This document shows, one piece after another, positions 1 through 8,268 of a DNA stretch of 32,012 nucleotides. The translations under genes and the position numbers were made by a program. Positions within the stretch are counted from its first letter, which is position 1; the number at the start of each line of letters is the position of its first letter. The notes below the pieces were generated by a model. The model made no database searches and was not told where the DNA came from. It saw only the letters and a program-made list of their open reading frames with translations. This DNA comes from Actinomycetota bacterium (lineage in GTDB: Bacteria > Actinomycetota > Acidimicrobiia > Acidimicrobiales > Ilumatobacteraceae): assembly GCA_947454105.1 (NCBI GenBank), contig CANGIP010000020.1:1-32012 (forward strand), given 5' to 3'.

Positions 1-93
1 TTCGGCCCAAAAATCAACAACAACGGGGGTTGATGACGAATTAACTGTTTCGTCGAATGTTCCTGAGGTCAGAGTGACAATTCCATCAGCCAT
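1..93 (-). CDS. trxA: Thioredoxin, N-terminal part (cut by window edge)
   Basis: Only the first 31 codons are inside the window. The translation begins MADGIVTLTSGTFDETV and reaches VVVDFWAE, the beta strand that in thioredoxins runs directly into the WCGPC active site, which lies outside. Thioredoxin is the cytoplasmic dithiol carrier that reduces protein disulfides. The start is supported by AAAGGA about nine bases upstream of the ATG. trxB lies 50 bases upstream in the same direction, so its own reductase is almost certainly co-transcribed. The identification rests on the N-terminal strand plus the trxB neighbour. Confidence 0.9.
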   Translation of the reverse strand, partial: MADGIVTLTSGTFDETVNSSSTPVVVDFWAE

Positions 94-115
94 AGCGAAT
101 CCTTTGTAAACGTTT

Positions 116-133
116 GTAACAAGCGAATGTTAC
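116..133. promoter_or_regulatory. Inverted repeat between trxB and trxA
   Basis: GTAACA and TGTTAC form a perfect 6-base inverted repeat with a 6-base spacer, inside the 50-base trxB-trxA gap. It is next to the smaller palindrome AAACGTTT (109-116). It could be a weak hairpin that trims or attenuates the transcript, or a protein-binding site. No T-run follows, so it is not a convincing terminator. The function is unknown. Confidence 0.3.
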
Positions 134-143
134 ATCGTGTGAG

Positions 144-1088
144 TCAGTGCTGGTGTTCTAGCCAGCGCTCAGTATCGATGGCAGCCATACATCCCGAACC
201 AGCGGCGGTAATTGCTTGGCGGTAGACGTGATCTTTTACGTCACCACAGGCAAAGACGCCATCTATGTTGGTGTAGGTGCTGTCGGGGCGAGTGATTAAG
301 TAACCACTGTCTTCCATGTCAATAACACCCTTGAAGACATCAGTGTTGGGGCGATGACCGATTGCAATAAACAGACCAGCAACATTCATGCTGCTTTCTT
401 CGCCAGTCACCGTGTTCTTCAATGAAATCGACTCAAGTTGATCTTTTCCGACGATGTCGGTGACTGCGGTATTCCACAACATTTCAATTTTCGGGTTGTT
501 GAGCGCGCGGTCTTGCATGATTTTGCTGGCACGGAATGAATCGCGGCGATGAATCAGGGTGACCTTAGAAGCGAACTTTGTGAGGAAACTTGCTTCTTCA
601 ATTGCCGAATCTCCACCACCAACAACGGCGATTTCTTTTCCGCGGAAGAAGAAGCCATCACATGTTGCACAGGTTGATAAACCGTGTCCGATCAGGCGTT
701 CTTCGGCTTCCAGGCCAAGCATGAGGCTTTGTGCACCGGTGGAAATGATCACTGAATCAGCGGTAAAAACTTCATCACGCACATGCACCTTGAGTGGCTT
801 CTCACCGAATTCAACTTTGGTGGCTTTGCCCGTTAAGAACGTTGCGCCAAAGCGGGCTGCTTGATCGCGAAAACGCATCATCAACTCTGGTCCCATGATT
901 CCTTCAGGGAAACCGGGGAAGTTTTCGACTTCAGTCGTGAGCATCAACTGTCCACCAGGTTGATCACTGGTGCTGCTTGGTTCACCTTCAATGACAAATG
1001 GTGCCAGGTTGGCGCGAGCGGTATAGATCGCGGCGGTGAGGCCAGCCGGACCTGAGCCAATAATGATGACGCGATGATGAGTAGACAT
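144..1088 (-). CDS. trxB: Thioredoxin-disulfide reductase
   Basis: This is a 314-residue cytoplasmic flavoprotein that uses NADPH to reduce thioredoxin. The N-terminal FAD-binding motif GSGPAGLTAAIY (about residues 12-23) is present. The redox-active CATC motif (about 139-142) lies at the start of the NADPH-binding domain, followed by the nucleotide motif GGGDSAIEEA. The C-terminal FAD contact reads GVFACGDV. Length and domain order match low-molecular-weight bacterial TrxB. It lies 50 bases before trxA and directly abuts the preceding small membrane protein gene, at the end of a sigma factor and anti-sigma cluster. This matches the sigM-Rv3912-trxB2-trxC arrangement of mycobacteria. Confidence 0.97.
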   Translation of the reverse strand: MSTHHRVIIIGSGPAGLTAAIYTARANLAPFVIEGEPSSTSDQPGGQLMLTTEVENFPGFPEGIMGPELMMRFRDQAARFGATFLTGKATKVEFGEKPLKVHVRDEVFTADSVIISTGAQSLMLGLEAEERLIGHGLSTCATCDGFFFRGKEIAVVGGGDSAIEEASFLTKFASKVTLIHRRDSFRASKIMQDRALNNPKIEMLWNTAVTDIVGKDQLESISLKNTVTGEESSMNVAGLFIAIGHRPNTDVFKGVIDMEDSGYLITRPDSTYTNIDGVFACGDVKDHVYRQAITAAGSGCMAAIDTERWLEHQH

Positions 1089-1415
1089 TTAGATGCCTTC
1101 CTTGCTTTGACGGCGAACCATAAAAATTGCGCCAACGAGGCACAACAGCGAACCTAAAACGATATGAGAAACCCATACAGCGGAATCGTGATCAAGTGGC
1201 CATTCCAACAAGTTGATGAGTCCACGAGAAATACCAACGAGCAACAAAACCAAAGCCATCAATCCGAGAAAGACGCTGAGTAAACCAAAGACCAAACCAC
1301 GGGCCGCCATAACAATGGGCTTGGTTGTGCGATCGCGAACCTTATCGACAGTGTCGATAATGGTTTCGGTGAAATCAGATGCCCAATTCGGGTCGGTAAG
1401 CGGATTGCTAGCCAT
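1089..1415 (-). CDS. Small two-helix membrane protein, unknown function
   Basis: The product has 108 residues if translation begins at the ATG at 1413-1415 (MASNPLTDPNW). A TTG nine codons further upstream is possible but would abut the anti-sigma stop. An amphipathic N-terminal segment (about 10-33) is followed by two membrane helices (about 38-62 and 79-100) and a basic C-terminus ending RRQSKEGI. The overall shape resembles phage-holin-like or actinobacterial membrane proteins with two helices, but I do not recognise a family. The gene lies between the anti-sigma gene and trxB with no gap to trxB, so it belongs to the same transcript. Confidence 0.75.
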   Translation of the reverse strand: MASNPLTDPNWASDFTETIIDTVDKVRDRTTKPIVMAARGLVFGLLSVFLGLMALVLLLVGISRGLINLLEWPLDHDSAVWVSHIVLGSLLCLVGAIFMVRRQSKEGI

Positions 1416-1442
1416 GCTCTTGAGGCTAGCCACGAATACCAA

Positions 1443-2165
1443 TTACGGCACGATGCCACCCATCATGTCGCAGGTGTCAAGCCGATAGACAACAATCCCG
1501 TCATGGACAGAGAAATGAATTTCAGCGGGTTGGCCAGCAAAAGTGGCCTCAACATCAATAGCTGGGCGCAGTGGGTCGTCACACAGCGGTTCGGATTTTT
1601 GTGGAACAACAAAACCCTCAACCGACCATTCAGAGACCAAGTCCTGAAGTTCATTGGTGTCACTGATAATGAGAGAAGCTTTCGCCCCAGCGAGAGCGGA
1701 GTCGGCGGCCATCGGAGCGAAACTAGCGGCCGACATCTCGGCTGGTGCTTCGGTGGCCATCGGTGCGGCCATGACATCAGTAGAGATTTTTGCTGTCTCA
1801 GAAATATCGCCAGCAGATTGATCTGACGAACTCGATCGAGTGACCGCAACGCCCACAATTGCAACAACTGCCGCCGCTGCAGCAAATGATGCAATGTACA
1901 TACTGAACTTGCGGGGCTTCGACTGGGTTTTGGCGCTGATCACTGCACGTTGAACAGCATTGTTCATTGTGGAATTATCGACAAGCGGGAGTGAGGTCAG
2001 CAATTGTTGACGGTTGGCGCCAAATTGCGCGGCTCGCGCATCAACTGTCGCTCGTAGCTCGTGAGGAATTTCGCGAAGTTCAATATCGTGATCAATCAAA
2101 CGACTCGCGAGTTCATCAATATCAAGATTGTTCAAATCGAAGTGGTTAGTCGGGTCGGTGCTCAT
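1443..2165 (-). CDS. Putative membrane-anchored anti-sigma factor (Rv3912/RsmA position)
   Basis: The product has 240 residues and no strong sequence family that I recognise; the assignment rests on position and topology. Residues 1-87 would be cytoplasmic, helical and charged. One membrane helix lies at about 88-108 after a basic PRK stop. The outside part has an Ala/Met-rich linker (about 110-160) and a small C-terminal domain containing the only two cysteines, Cys195 and Cys232. The cytoplasmic part has no HxxxCxxC zinc anti-sigma motif. Its ATG overlaps the sigma factor stop by four bases (ATGA), which implies translational coupling and a regulatory partnership. The equivalent mycobacterial gene next to sigM encodes the SigM anti-sigma factor. 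Confidence 0.75.
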   Translation of the reverse strand: MSTDPTNHFDLNNLDIDELASRLIDHDIELREIPHELRATVDARAAQFGANRQQLLTSLPLVDNSTMNNAVQRAVISAKTQSKPRKFSMYIASFAAAAAVVAIVGVAVTRSSSSDQSAGDISETAKISTDVMAAPMATEAPAEMSAASFAPMAADSALAGAKASLIISDTNELQDLVSEWSVEGFVVPQKSEPLCDDPLRPAIDVEATFAGQPAEIHFSVHDGIVVYRLDTCDMMGGIVP

Positions 2166-2710
2166 GATTGATTTCCAGTGTCTGGGTTTTGACGTTCGTC
2201 AAAGGCTTCTAAGTTCCCCAAAATGTCAGCAAGGCGTCCTCGACCGCGGGCAATTCTCGATCGTACGGTGCCAATCGGTATGCCTAGCACCTGACTGATC
2301 TCTTCATAATCAAGGTCGGCGACATCACGAAGCACCAGCGCAACACGGAATTCTTCGGGGATCTGAGCGAGTCCTTGAGTGAGATAATCGGTCGCCTCAA
2401 AGGCCATTTGCTGATCATCGCTACGGGTATCAGCAATATCAACTTGTTGCCCGTCGGTGGAAAAGAGTGAGAGGGGTCGACGGTTGCGCCGCCGGCGTTC
2501 GTCTAAGGCAGCATTTGTTGCAATGCGGTAGACCCAAGTTGAAAAGGCCGAGCGCCCATCAAAAGATTCATAACCGCGGACAATTGCGATCATGGCATTT
2601 TGTGTGGCGTCATCGGCATCAGAGTCGTTGAGCAGAATTCGTCGACAAATAGAACGAATCATTGAATAGTGCTCTCGCAACAACAGGTCGAGCGAAGGCG
2701 TGGACGACAT
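2162..2710 (-). CDS. sigM: ECF-family RNA polymerase sigma factor (SigM-like)
   Basis: This 182-residue protein has the two-domain layout of ECF sigma factors. Region 2 (about 9-75) includes DADDATQNAMIAIVRGYESF and the promoter-melting segment FSTWVYRIATNAALDERRR. Region 4 (about 115-165) contains the helix-turn-helix YEEISQVLGIPIGTVRSRIARGR that reads the -35 element. There is no region 1 or 3. It would redirect RNA polymerase to envelope or redox stress genes when released by the overlapping anti-sigma gene. The kinase gene ends 14 bases upstream. The symbol rests on family plus synteny with sigM-Rv3912-trxB2-trxC; ECF subgroup membership was not tested. Confidence 0.9.
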   Translation of the reverse strand: MSSTPSLDLLLREHYSMIRSICRRILLNDSDADDATQNAMIAIVRGYESFDGRSAFSTWVYRIATNAALDERRRRNRRPLSLFSTDGQQVDIADTRSDDQQMAFEATDYLTQGLAQIPEEFRVALVLRDVADLDYEEISQVLGIPIGTVRSRIARGRGRLADILGNLEAFDERQNPDTGNQS

Positions 2711-2724
2711 CGTGATTCGGTCGC

Positions 2725-4386
2725 TTAGGGAGAAGGAAGGATACGAATTTCGCTGATGTAACCGCGATATGGATTGTTGTTGCTACAGAATCCACTTTGT
2801 CCGATTTGCGTGAGGTACACCAAAGCAAATTGCGATGGTTTTGTAAATGTGGCGGTGATTGTTGGACCACTTTCGGCGGAACCTTCCCAAATGGGTGATC
2901 CCCATGACTCAAGATCAGATCCCGCAGTATTTGATGTGTAGACCTTGGCCTTCCAACCGTCTCCTTGAATATCAGCTTGGAGTTGTGCCAACGCTGCACC
3001 ATTGAGTTGCATCACTAAACCAACACCCGACTTACTTCCGAAGGTCGATGATTTGTAACACGTCGTTGACCAGGCGGTCGTCGGGTCGCCATCAGTGACG
3101 TTGCTTGCTTCATTATCGTTTTCAGTTTGATCGTCGCCTTGTGGATCAAACGATTTAATGCCAGTGATTTGAATCGGCCCGCTGACAACGGGCGTGGTCG
3201 CAACGACAGTTGTTGTGGCTGGCTCTGCTGAAGTGGAATCTGACTTATTGATTTTGGCGAAAACCACGCCAACGACGAGGAGAAGTGCAACAACACCAAT
3301 CAACATTGCTGGTGTTGGCTTAAACGCAGTCTTGGTGCGAGTTTTATTTGGCGAATTTTTCGTCGAGGTCGTTGTTTGAGCACCTGTTTTTTGTCGACCT
3401 TGCTGACTGCCTGAAGTATCAACTGGCTCACGGTTGATTCCAACAGGGGTATGACCTTTAGGTCGAATGACTTTTCCAGGAGTCGGAGTTCGATCGCCAG
3501 TTGGCCGTTTTGTGCCGGCAGGTGTTGATGATTTGCGACCTTCGATGACTCGCCGAATTGCCAAACCAGCCTGAGCAGCGTCAGCAAAGCGATCTTTGGG
3601 TTCGCGAGCAATGAGACGATTGATAATTCGCGCAACATCAGGATCAACGTCGGGTCGATGTTTCGCAATATCAGTTGCATCGCGATGCAAACGAGCGAGT
3701 GCAGTGTCGGTGTCGTTCTTTCCAACAAAAGGAACTTTGCCAGCGAGACACTCGTACATCACGAGACCTAACGAATACAGATCGGCACGAGCATCAAGGT
3801 TGTCGCCACGAACTTGTTCGGGTGACAAATACTTTGCTGTTCCCATCATGATGTTTTCGCTGGTGAGATCTTCATCACCATCAAGTGCTTTGGCAATTCC
3901 GAAGTCGGTCAACATCACGCGCTTTGTGGTGTTGATCAAAATGTTTCCAGGCTTGACGTCGCGGTGGATCAAGCCTTGTTTGTGTGCGGCTTCAAGTGCC
4001 GAGCACACCGAGTAACCGATACTGAGGACAGCATTAATGCTGAGACTCTTTTCTCGATCAAGGCGTTCGCGCAGAGATTCACCATCAACAAATTCCATGA
4101 TGACTGCCTGACGACCGTTGTCTTCGATGGCGTCGTACACGGTAACGATGTTGTAGTGATTGAGATTCGCAGCAGCGATCGCTTCACGACGAAAACGTTC
4201 GGCCAAAGTTGACTCGGCGGCAAGATGTGGTTTGAGAAGTTTGATCGCAACAACGCGGGTCAACTGCAAATCGGTAGCTTGCCATACGTCCGCCATGCCA
4301 CCGTGAGCGCGCAAAGACTCAAGGCGATACCTATCAGCGATAATCGTTGAAGGTTGCGGAGCAGAATGGTTGGACGACGAAGGCAT
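2725..4386 (-). CDS. Transmembrane Ser/Thr protein kinase with extracellular discoidin-like domain
   Basis: This is a 553-residue Hanks-type kinase. The catalytic domain (about 15-285) has the ATP-binding lysine in VVAIKL (Lys49), the catalytic loop HRDVKPGN (Asp143), the metal-binding DFG (161-163) and SPE in place of APE. The first glycine of the glycine loop is replaced (AHGGMADV), but all catalytic residues are present, so it should be active. A Pro/Thr/Lys-rich linker (286-357) leads to one membrane helix (about 359-377). The extracellular domain (about 405-553) carries a discoidin-like entry motif, NVTDGDPTTAWSTTCY. There are no PASTA repeats. In Mycobacterium this position is held by MviN, a MurJ flippase fused to a pseudokinase and a similar ectodomain. 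I infer an envelope-sensing kinase. Confidence 0.92.
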   Translation of the reverse strand: MPSSSNHSAPQPSTIIADRYRLESLRAHGGMADVWQATDLQLTRVVAIKLLKPHLAAESTLAERFRREAIAAANLNHYNIVTVYDAIEDNGRQAVIMEFVDGESLRERLDREKSLSINAVLSIGYSVCSALEAAHKQGLIHRDVKPGNILINTTKRVMLTDFGIAKALDGDEDLTSENIMMGTAKYLSPEQVRGDNLDARADLYSLGLVMYECLAGKVPFVGKNDTDTALARLHRDATDIAKHRPDVDPDVARIINRLIAREPKDRFADAAQAGLAIRRVIEGRKSSTPAGTKRPTGDRTPTPGKVIRPKGHTPVGINREPVDTSGSQQGRQKTGAQTTTSTKNSPNKTRTKTAFKPTPAMLIGVVALLLVVGVVFAKINKSDSTSAEPATTTVVATTPVVSGPIQITGIKSFDPQGDDQTENDNEASNVTDGDPTTAWSTTCYKSSTFGSKSGVGLVMQLNGAALAQLQADIQGDGWKAKVYTSNTAGSDLESWGSPIWEGSAESGPTITATFTKPSQFALVYLTQIGQSGFCSNNNPYRGYISEIRILPSP

Positions 4387-4484
4387 GCTTGAGATTGAAC
4401 GCTAGTAGTCGTAACTATGCAGACTGCGGAATACCACTGTGAACATCTATGAGTTCATCTGAGTGAAATCATGCACGGTTGCAC

Positions 4485-5336
4485 TTAGTTTTCGAAGTAA
4501 GCGACTCCGATTGTTCCGCGACCGGCATGTGCTCCAACAACTGCACCAATGTCACCAATCATAATTTCACCCGAATAAACGGTTTTGAGTTGGGCCACGA
4601 ATGCATCGACATCAGAACAATCTGCGTTGAGAACTGACAGTTGGCTAATTCCGGGGTTGGCTGAAGCTTCACGAACCTTGTCCACAAGAAACGCTAAGGC
4701 TTTACTGCGCGTCCGTTGCTTGCCACCCTCTTGTACGACGCCGTCGCGTACTTCAATGATGGGCTTGATCGAGAGAACGGACGCCAACATTGCCTTCGCT
4801 CCGCCGATACGGCCACCCTTCTTGAGGTTTTCCAGGGTGTCAAGAGCCCCCCAGACCTTGCATCGACGACTCAGATCTTGGGCGAGGGCTTCAACCTCGT
4901 CGACATTCTTGCCCTCTTGTGCGGCGCGTGCGCACGCCACCACGATTGCCCCAAGCCCCATGGTGACAGTGTGGCTGTCTACGACACGTACATCACATGT
5001 TGCTTGCAGAGCGGCGGCGGCCACTTCAGCGCTTTGCATTGTTCCTGAAAGAGCGCCAGACAAGTTAATGATGACAACTCCTGTCGCTCCTTCGCCTTGA
5101 AGTTTGCGAACGGCCTCTTCGAATCGACCAGGAGAAGGCGCTGCAGTGGACGGGAGGTCAGGCTCAACAGAACACCGCTGCCAAAATTGAGCAGTTGTCA
5201 ACTGTTCACGATCGACAAGTTCGTCCTCACCAAACCTGATGAATAGTGGAACCACTTCAATTCCGAGAGATTGAACGACCGAATCGGGAAGGTCGCAGGC
5301 GCTATCGGTAACGATACGAACGGCAGTAGAAGTCAC
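4485..5336 (-). CDS. DegV family fatty-acid-binding protein
   Basis: The product has 283 residues. The opening VRIVTDSACDLPDSVV is the DegV hallmark, followed by INLSGALSGTMQSAEVAA and VDSHTVTMGLG. These build the fatty-acid-binding cleft of DegV/FakB proteins. In Firmicutes FakB presents fatty acids to the kinase FakA; no FakA partner is visible here. The start is GTG at 5334-5336, and no convincing Shine-Dalgarno sequence precedes it. The gene follows the DUF6049-like gene by 23 bases and lies before the kinase, separated by 98 bases. This is the slot where murJ sits in related actinobacterial loci. Confidence 0.92.
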   Translation of the reverse strand: MTSTAVRIVTDSACDLPDSVVQSLGIEVVPLFIRFGEDELVDREQLTTAQFWQRCSVEPDLPSTAAPSPGRFEEAVRKLQGEGATGVVIINLSGALSGTMQSAEVAAAALQATCDVRVVDSHTVTMGLGAIVVACARAAQEGKNVDEVEALAQDLSRRCKVWGALDTLENLKKGGRIGGAKAMLASVLSIKPIIEVRDGVVQEGGKQRTRSKALAFLVDKVREASANPGISQLSVLNADCSDVDAFVAQLKTVYSGEIMIGDIGAVVGAHAGRGTIGVAYFEN

Positions 5337-5359
5337 GTCGTTAGGTTAGTTCGTCGACC

Positions 5360-7408
5360 CTAGGCCGAACGTTCGCCAGAAGGATGGCGACCCACCGAGT
5401 CGTGACTTTCAAACTGGCGGCGTTGATGTTCGCGCCGCAAATGATGGATCCACCATGACAACAGCAAGAGCAGGGCGATACCGGTAAAGAGTTGACCAAG
5501 TCCTGCTAGGGCGTTGACGCGAGCTGAGAATTTGGCGGGCGAACCGACGGAGATATCTCCAAGTGGAGTGAGAAGTTGCAAAGTCACCGGAAAACGACCG
5601 TTACTTTTTGCCGTCACTGGAATTTCTACGAGAGTGGTGGTACCCGCGGGCAGGGTGACCACTTGATCATCGGTGGGAAGGGTGAGCTTTGAGCTCGTCA
5701 AATGGACGCGGACCAGTAGATCGGTTTCATTGTCATTGCGTAATGAGAGACGAATCGAACTATCGCGCCCACCCAACGTGAAAGTGGTTGTTGTTGGGGT
5801 CACGATTGACCCACCAATTGCTGCGAGTTGAGCATCAACACCGTCGATATAAGCCTTCGTTTGAGACGGCGTGAGATTGCTGGCCGGTAAAACATTGACG
5901 ACTTGTCGCCATAAAGCAGGACGCTCATCTCCGTCGGGCAACATCGTCGAAAACCCGGTCACCCGTGAGGCAAAATCATTCAACATGGAGTTGTTGTTTG
6001 AGATCGGATCCTTGAGGGTTTGAAGTTCAATAGAGACGGGTAGTCCATCCATCACGCTGACAGTCATTGAACCCAGTAGTTCATCAAGGGCAACAAAACT
6101 CATATCGGGTTGACTGGCAACCGTGGAAATAAGAGCGGTCAGGAGTGCCTGAGATGGGAGTTCTCCCGATTCGGTCGCCAGGATGACACCTCGCCCGTTC
6201 ATTGTTTCATCGCGATCAACAATTTCAGAGCGCGTGATCTTGAGCTCGGCCAAAATCTGTTGGGCAACCAGGTAGGCGCCTCCGACTGGTTCACGTGAAC
6301 CACGGGTGAGCGCTTCACTGAGATTGAAGTCGGCCAAAGCAGCTGTCATCCGGTCAGAATTCGGCAGATTGAGTTCCACCAAACGAGTTGGTTCAACAAA
6401 AACCGAGATTCCGTTTGCCGTGGTTTTTTGCGACTCGCCGAGAAGCACGGCAGTTCGTAAGCCAAGATCGCGCAGCAACTGAGCGCCGCCGTTTAACAAA
6501 GTTGATGTTTGTATCCAGGCATCTCGGTTGACTGATTTTGAAGGAAAGCTAGTTGCCAGAACATCTTCGCCGAGCCTCAATTGACTGGTGAAGACGTCCG
6601 TACTTTGTGTGGCGAATAATTCATCGGGTTGTACGTCAACATAAGTAGATGGCAGAAGTTGTAGCGATGTGGAAGCTTGGAGGCGCGCGAGAAGCGCAAT
6701 GTCTTCATCGGAAGAATTATTGAGAGCATCCACCAACTCAGGGCGAACGGACAACGAGATCGGGGTGTCGGGGAGGGCTTCTAGTGTGGACACTGCCTCG
6801 GTCACTTGTGAACGAGTTTCGTTGCTGACCAAAGTTGTGCCGTCGGGTTGCAGACTCACTGAACTATTGAGAGTCCCGACCAAAGCAATTTGTAGATTTT
6901 CACTAGGAAGGGGAGTCGTGACGTCTTGGGCCAAACGTTCAACAAAGGTAACGATTTGACTGGTGACTGTCTTGTCTTCTTGGAGACCAATGCTGACGGG
7001 GTACACCCCTGTGGCTGACATTTGAAGGGCATCTTTCGTACGAACGCCAATTTCAATTGGAATTTCCACATCGATTCGACCAGTAGCGGCTTCTCGAAGA
7101 TCGCTGACGTCAACAATGACGGTGTCAACAGTTGAGGGCAACTTTCCGGACGAAGCATCGCGCACTTCTTGGCGAGTATGTACTGGCTTATACGAGGTGA
7201 TCACCAACTTTGACGAAGCTGTTGATGCGGGATCGCGACCGCTTAACGCAACACTGAAGTGAATCAGTGAATTTTCTATCCCAGCCACATACTGGTCTTG
7301 GCTGATCAACGAAGAAATGATTTCGGGTGTTGCTGCTTGAGCAGCATGCGTTGGAATGACAGTTGCAACTGAGATGGCACCAAGCGCAATGAGCAATTGA
7401 GACCTCAT
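5360..7408 (-). CDS. DUF6049-like secreted or anchored envelope protein (Rv3909-type)
   Basis: The 682-residue product has an N-terminal signal peptide (about 1-25, ending AAQAA), a long extracytoplasmic part and a C-terminal membrane helix (about 639-656). A basic cytoplasmic tail with HHLRREHQRRQ follows the helix. The late extracellular section (about 540-630) looks beta-rich and Ig-like. Function is unknown. I assign it to the family of mycobacterial Rv3909 from topology, size and its place upstream of the kinase/sigM/trx cluster. The Rv3909 neighbour MviN suggests a cell-wall role. The upstream acetyltransferase overlaps its start by four bases (ATGA at 7405-7408). Confidence 0.8.
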   Translation of the reverse strand: MRSQLLIALGAISVATVIPTHAAQAATPEIISSLISQDQYVAGIENSLIHFSVALSGRDPASTASSKLVITSYKPVHTRQEVRDASSGKLPSTVDTVIVDVSDLREAATGRIDVEIPIEIGVRTKDALQMSATGVYPVSIGLQEDKTVTSQIVTFVERLAQDVTTPLPSENLQIALVGTLNSSVSLQPDGTTLVSNETRSQVTEAVSTLEALPDTPISLSVRPELVDALNNSSDEDIALLARLQASTSLQLLPSTYVDVQPDELFATQSTDVFTSQLRLGEDVLATSFPSKSVNRDAWIQTSTLLNGGAQLLRDLGLRTAVLLGESQKTTANGISVFVEPTRLVELNLPNSDRMTAALADFNLSEALTRGSREPVGGAYLVAQQILAELKITRSEIVDRDETMNGRGVILATESGELPSQALLTALISTVASQPDMSFVALDELLGSMTVSVMDGLPVSIELQTLKDPISNNNSMLNDFASRVTGFSTMLPDGDERPALWRQVVNVLPASNLTPSQTKAYIDGVDAQLAAIGGSIVTPTTTTFTLGGRDSSIRLSLRNDNETDLLVRVHLTSSKLTLPTDDQVVTLPAGTTTLVEIPVTAKSNGRFPVTLQLLTPLGDISVGSPAKFSARVNALAGLGQLFTGIALLLLLSWWIHHLRREHQRRQFESHDSVGRHPSGERSA

Positions 7409-8145
7409 GAGTCACCATGTTTGTTCAGTGAAAGTTCCATGACTCGCAAATTTTCAGGCAATTGCTCAAAACCGATCCGTCGATATAACGATAAAGCCCG
7501 CTGATTATCGAGGTGAGTATTGACCAAGATGTCAGTGACACGGCGCTTAGCCAACCAACTTAAACCATCTTGCAAAAGCGATGTTGCAACACCTTGACCT
7601 TCGTATGCAGGATCGACTGCGAGGCGTTGAATGAATCCTGCCGACCCATTGCGTCCAGTGACCATATAGCCAGCAGGTTCGTCGGTCGCAGTCACCGCCA
7701 ACCGAATGCGATGCACGGGAGTCGCTCGACACGCCTCCTCAATACCGTCAACATCTAGTTCCCAACCCGAATCAAAGGCCAAATGGTCAAGCCGAGCGGC
7801 AACGTCAAATGCACGTTGCGATCGTAGAGGACGCATTTCGTGGTGTGGTTGAGTAGCTCTGTGAGTTGCGACAGGAGGGAGGGGGGTTTTGAGACGGAGA
7901 AGGGCCAACTGTTGGATCACATGAAACCCCGCATCTTCAAATGGTGCGGCGGCGCTCGGACTTAATGCTCCTGTACGAACCCATCCGTAACCTTCTGTTG
8001 TCAACGAATGAGTCCACTCATCAAGCGATGCTCGTGACGGGGCAACGGTGTGATCGGTGAGTACCAAATGGGCGATATCGGGACGACTCGGCCATTTCCG
8101 TACCCGAGCACACACAATTCCGTCGTCAAAAAGTCGAGCGGTCAT
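7405..8145 (-). CDS. GNAT family N-acetyltransferase
   Basis: The product has 246 residues when started at the ATG at 8143-8145 (MTARLFDDGIV). A GTG eleven codons upstream (8178) is an alternative. The C-terminal half is a GNAT fold: LAVDPAYEGQGVATSLL matches the acetyl-CoA pyrophosphate loop (Q/RxxGxG/A), and NQRALSLYRRIGFE is the usual C-terminal alpha4/beta7 element. The N-terminal half resembles a degenerate second GNAT domain, as in RimI- or MshD-like tandem proteins. The substrate is unknown. The stop overlaps the start of the DUF6049-like gene by four bases, so the two are co-translated. Confidence 0.85.
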   Translation of the reverse strand: MTARLFDDGIVCARVRKWPSRPDIAHLVLTDHTVAPSRASLDEWTHSLTTEGYGWVRTGALSPSAAAPFEDAGFHVIQQLALLRLKTPLPPVATHRATQPHHEMRPLRSQRAFDVAARLDHLAFDSGWELDVDGIEEACRATPVHRIRLAVTATDEPAGYMVTGRNGSAGFIQRLAVDPAYEGQGVATSLLQDGLSWLAKRRVTDILVNTHLDNQRALSLYRRIGFEQLPENLRVMELSLNKHGDS

Positions 8146-8205
8146 GCTGTGTCGACGTTGTCGTAACCCAGTGATCACTTCATCGACGGTAGTGGCAAAA
8201 TGGTA

Positions 8206-8234
8206 TTGAAAACGCCTTTACGGACACCTATATA
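8206..8234 (+). promoter_or_regulatory. Sigma70-type promoter for the SGNH hydrolase gene
   Basis: TTGAAA (8206-8211) and TATATA (8229-8234) are separated by exactly 17 bases, which is the classic housekeeping promoter geometry. Transcription would start near 8241. AGGGGA at 8254-8259 then lies nine bases before the ATG at 8269. The element sits in the 123-base divergent gap with the acetyltransferase gene. Confidence 0.75.
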
Positions 8235-8268
8235 TTGGACACGTCAAACAGGCAGGGGATGAATGCAC

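Noticed and set aside
4387..4484. Promoter or operator before the kinase (TGAAC-N8-GTTCA at about 4440-4457)
   Set aside because: The arms are only five bases, and no -35/-10 pair at proper spacing could be defined.
4585..5100. 171-codon plus-strand open frame opposite degV
   Set aside because: It lies wholly inside the clearly conserved degV gene, has no domain, and is a by-product of codon use on the other strand.
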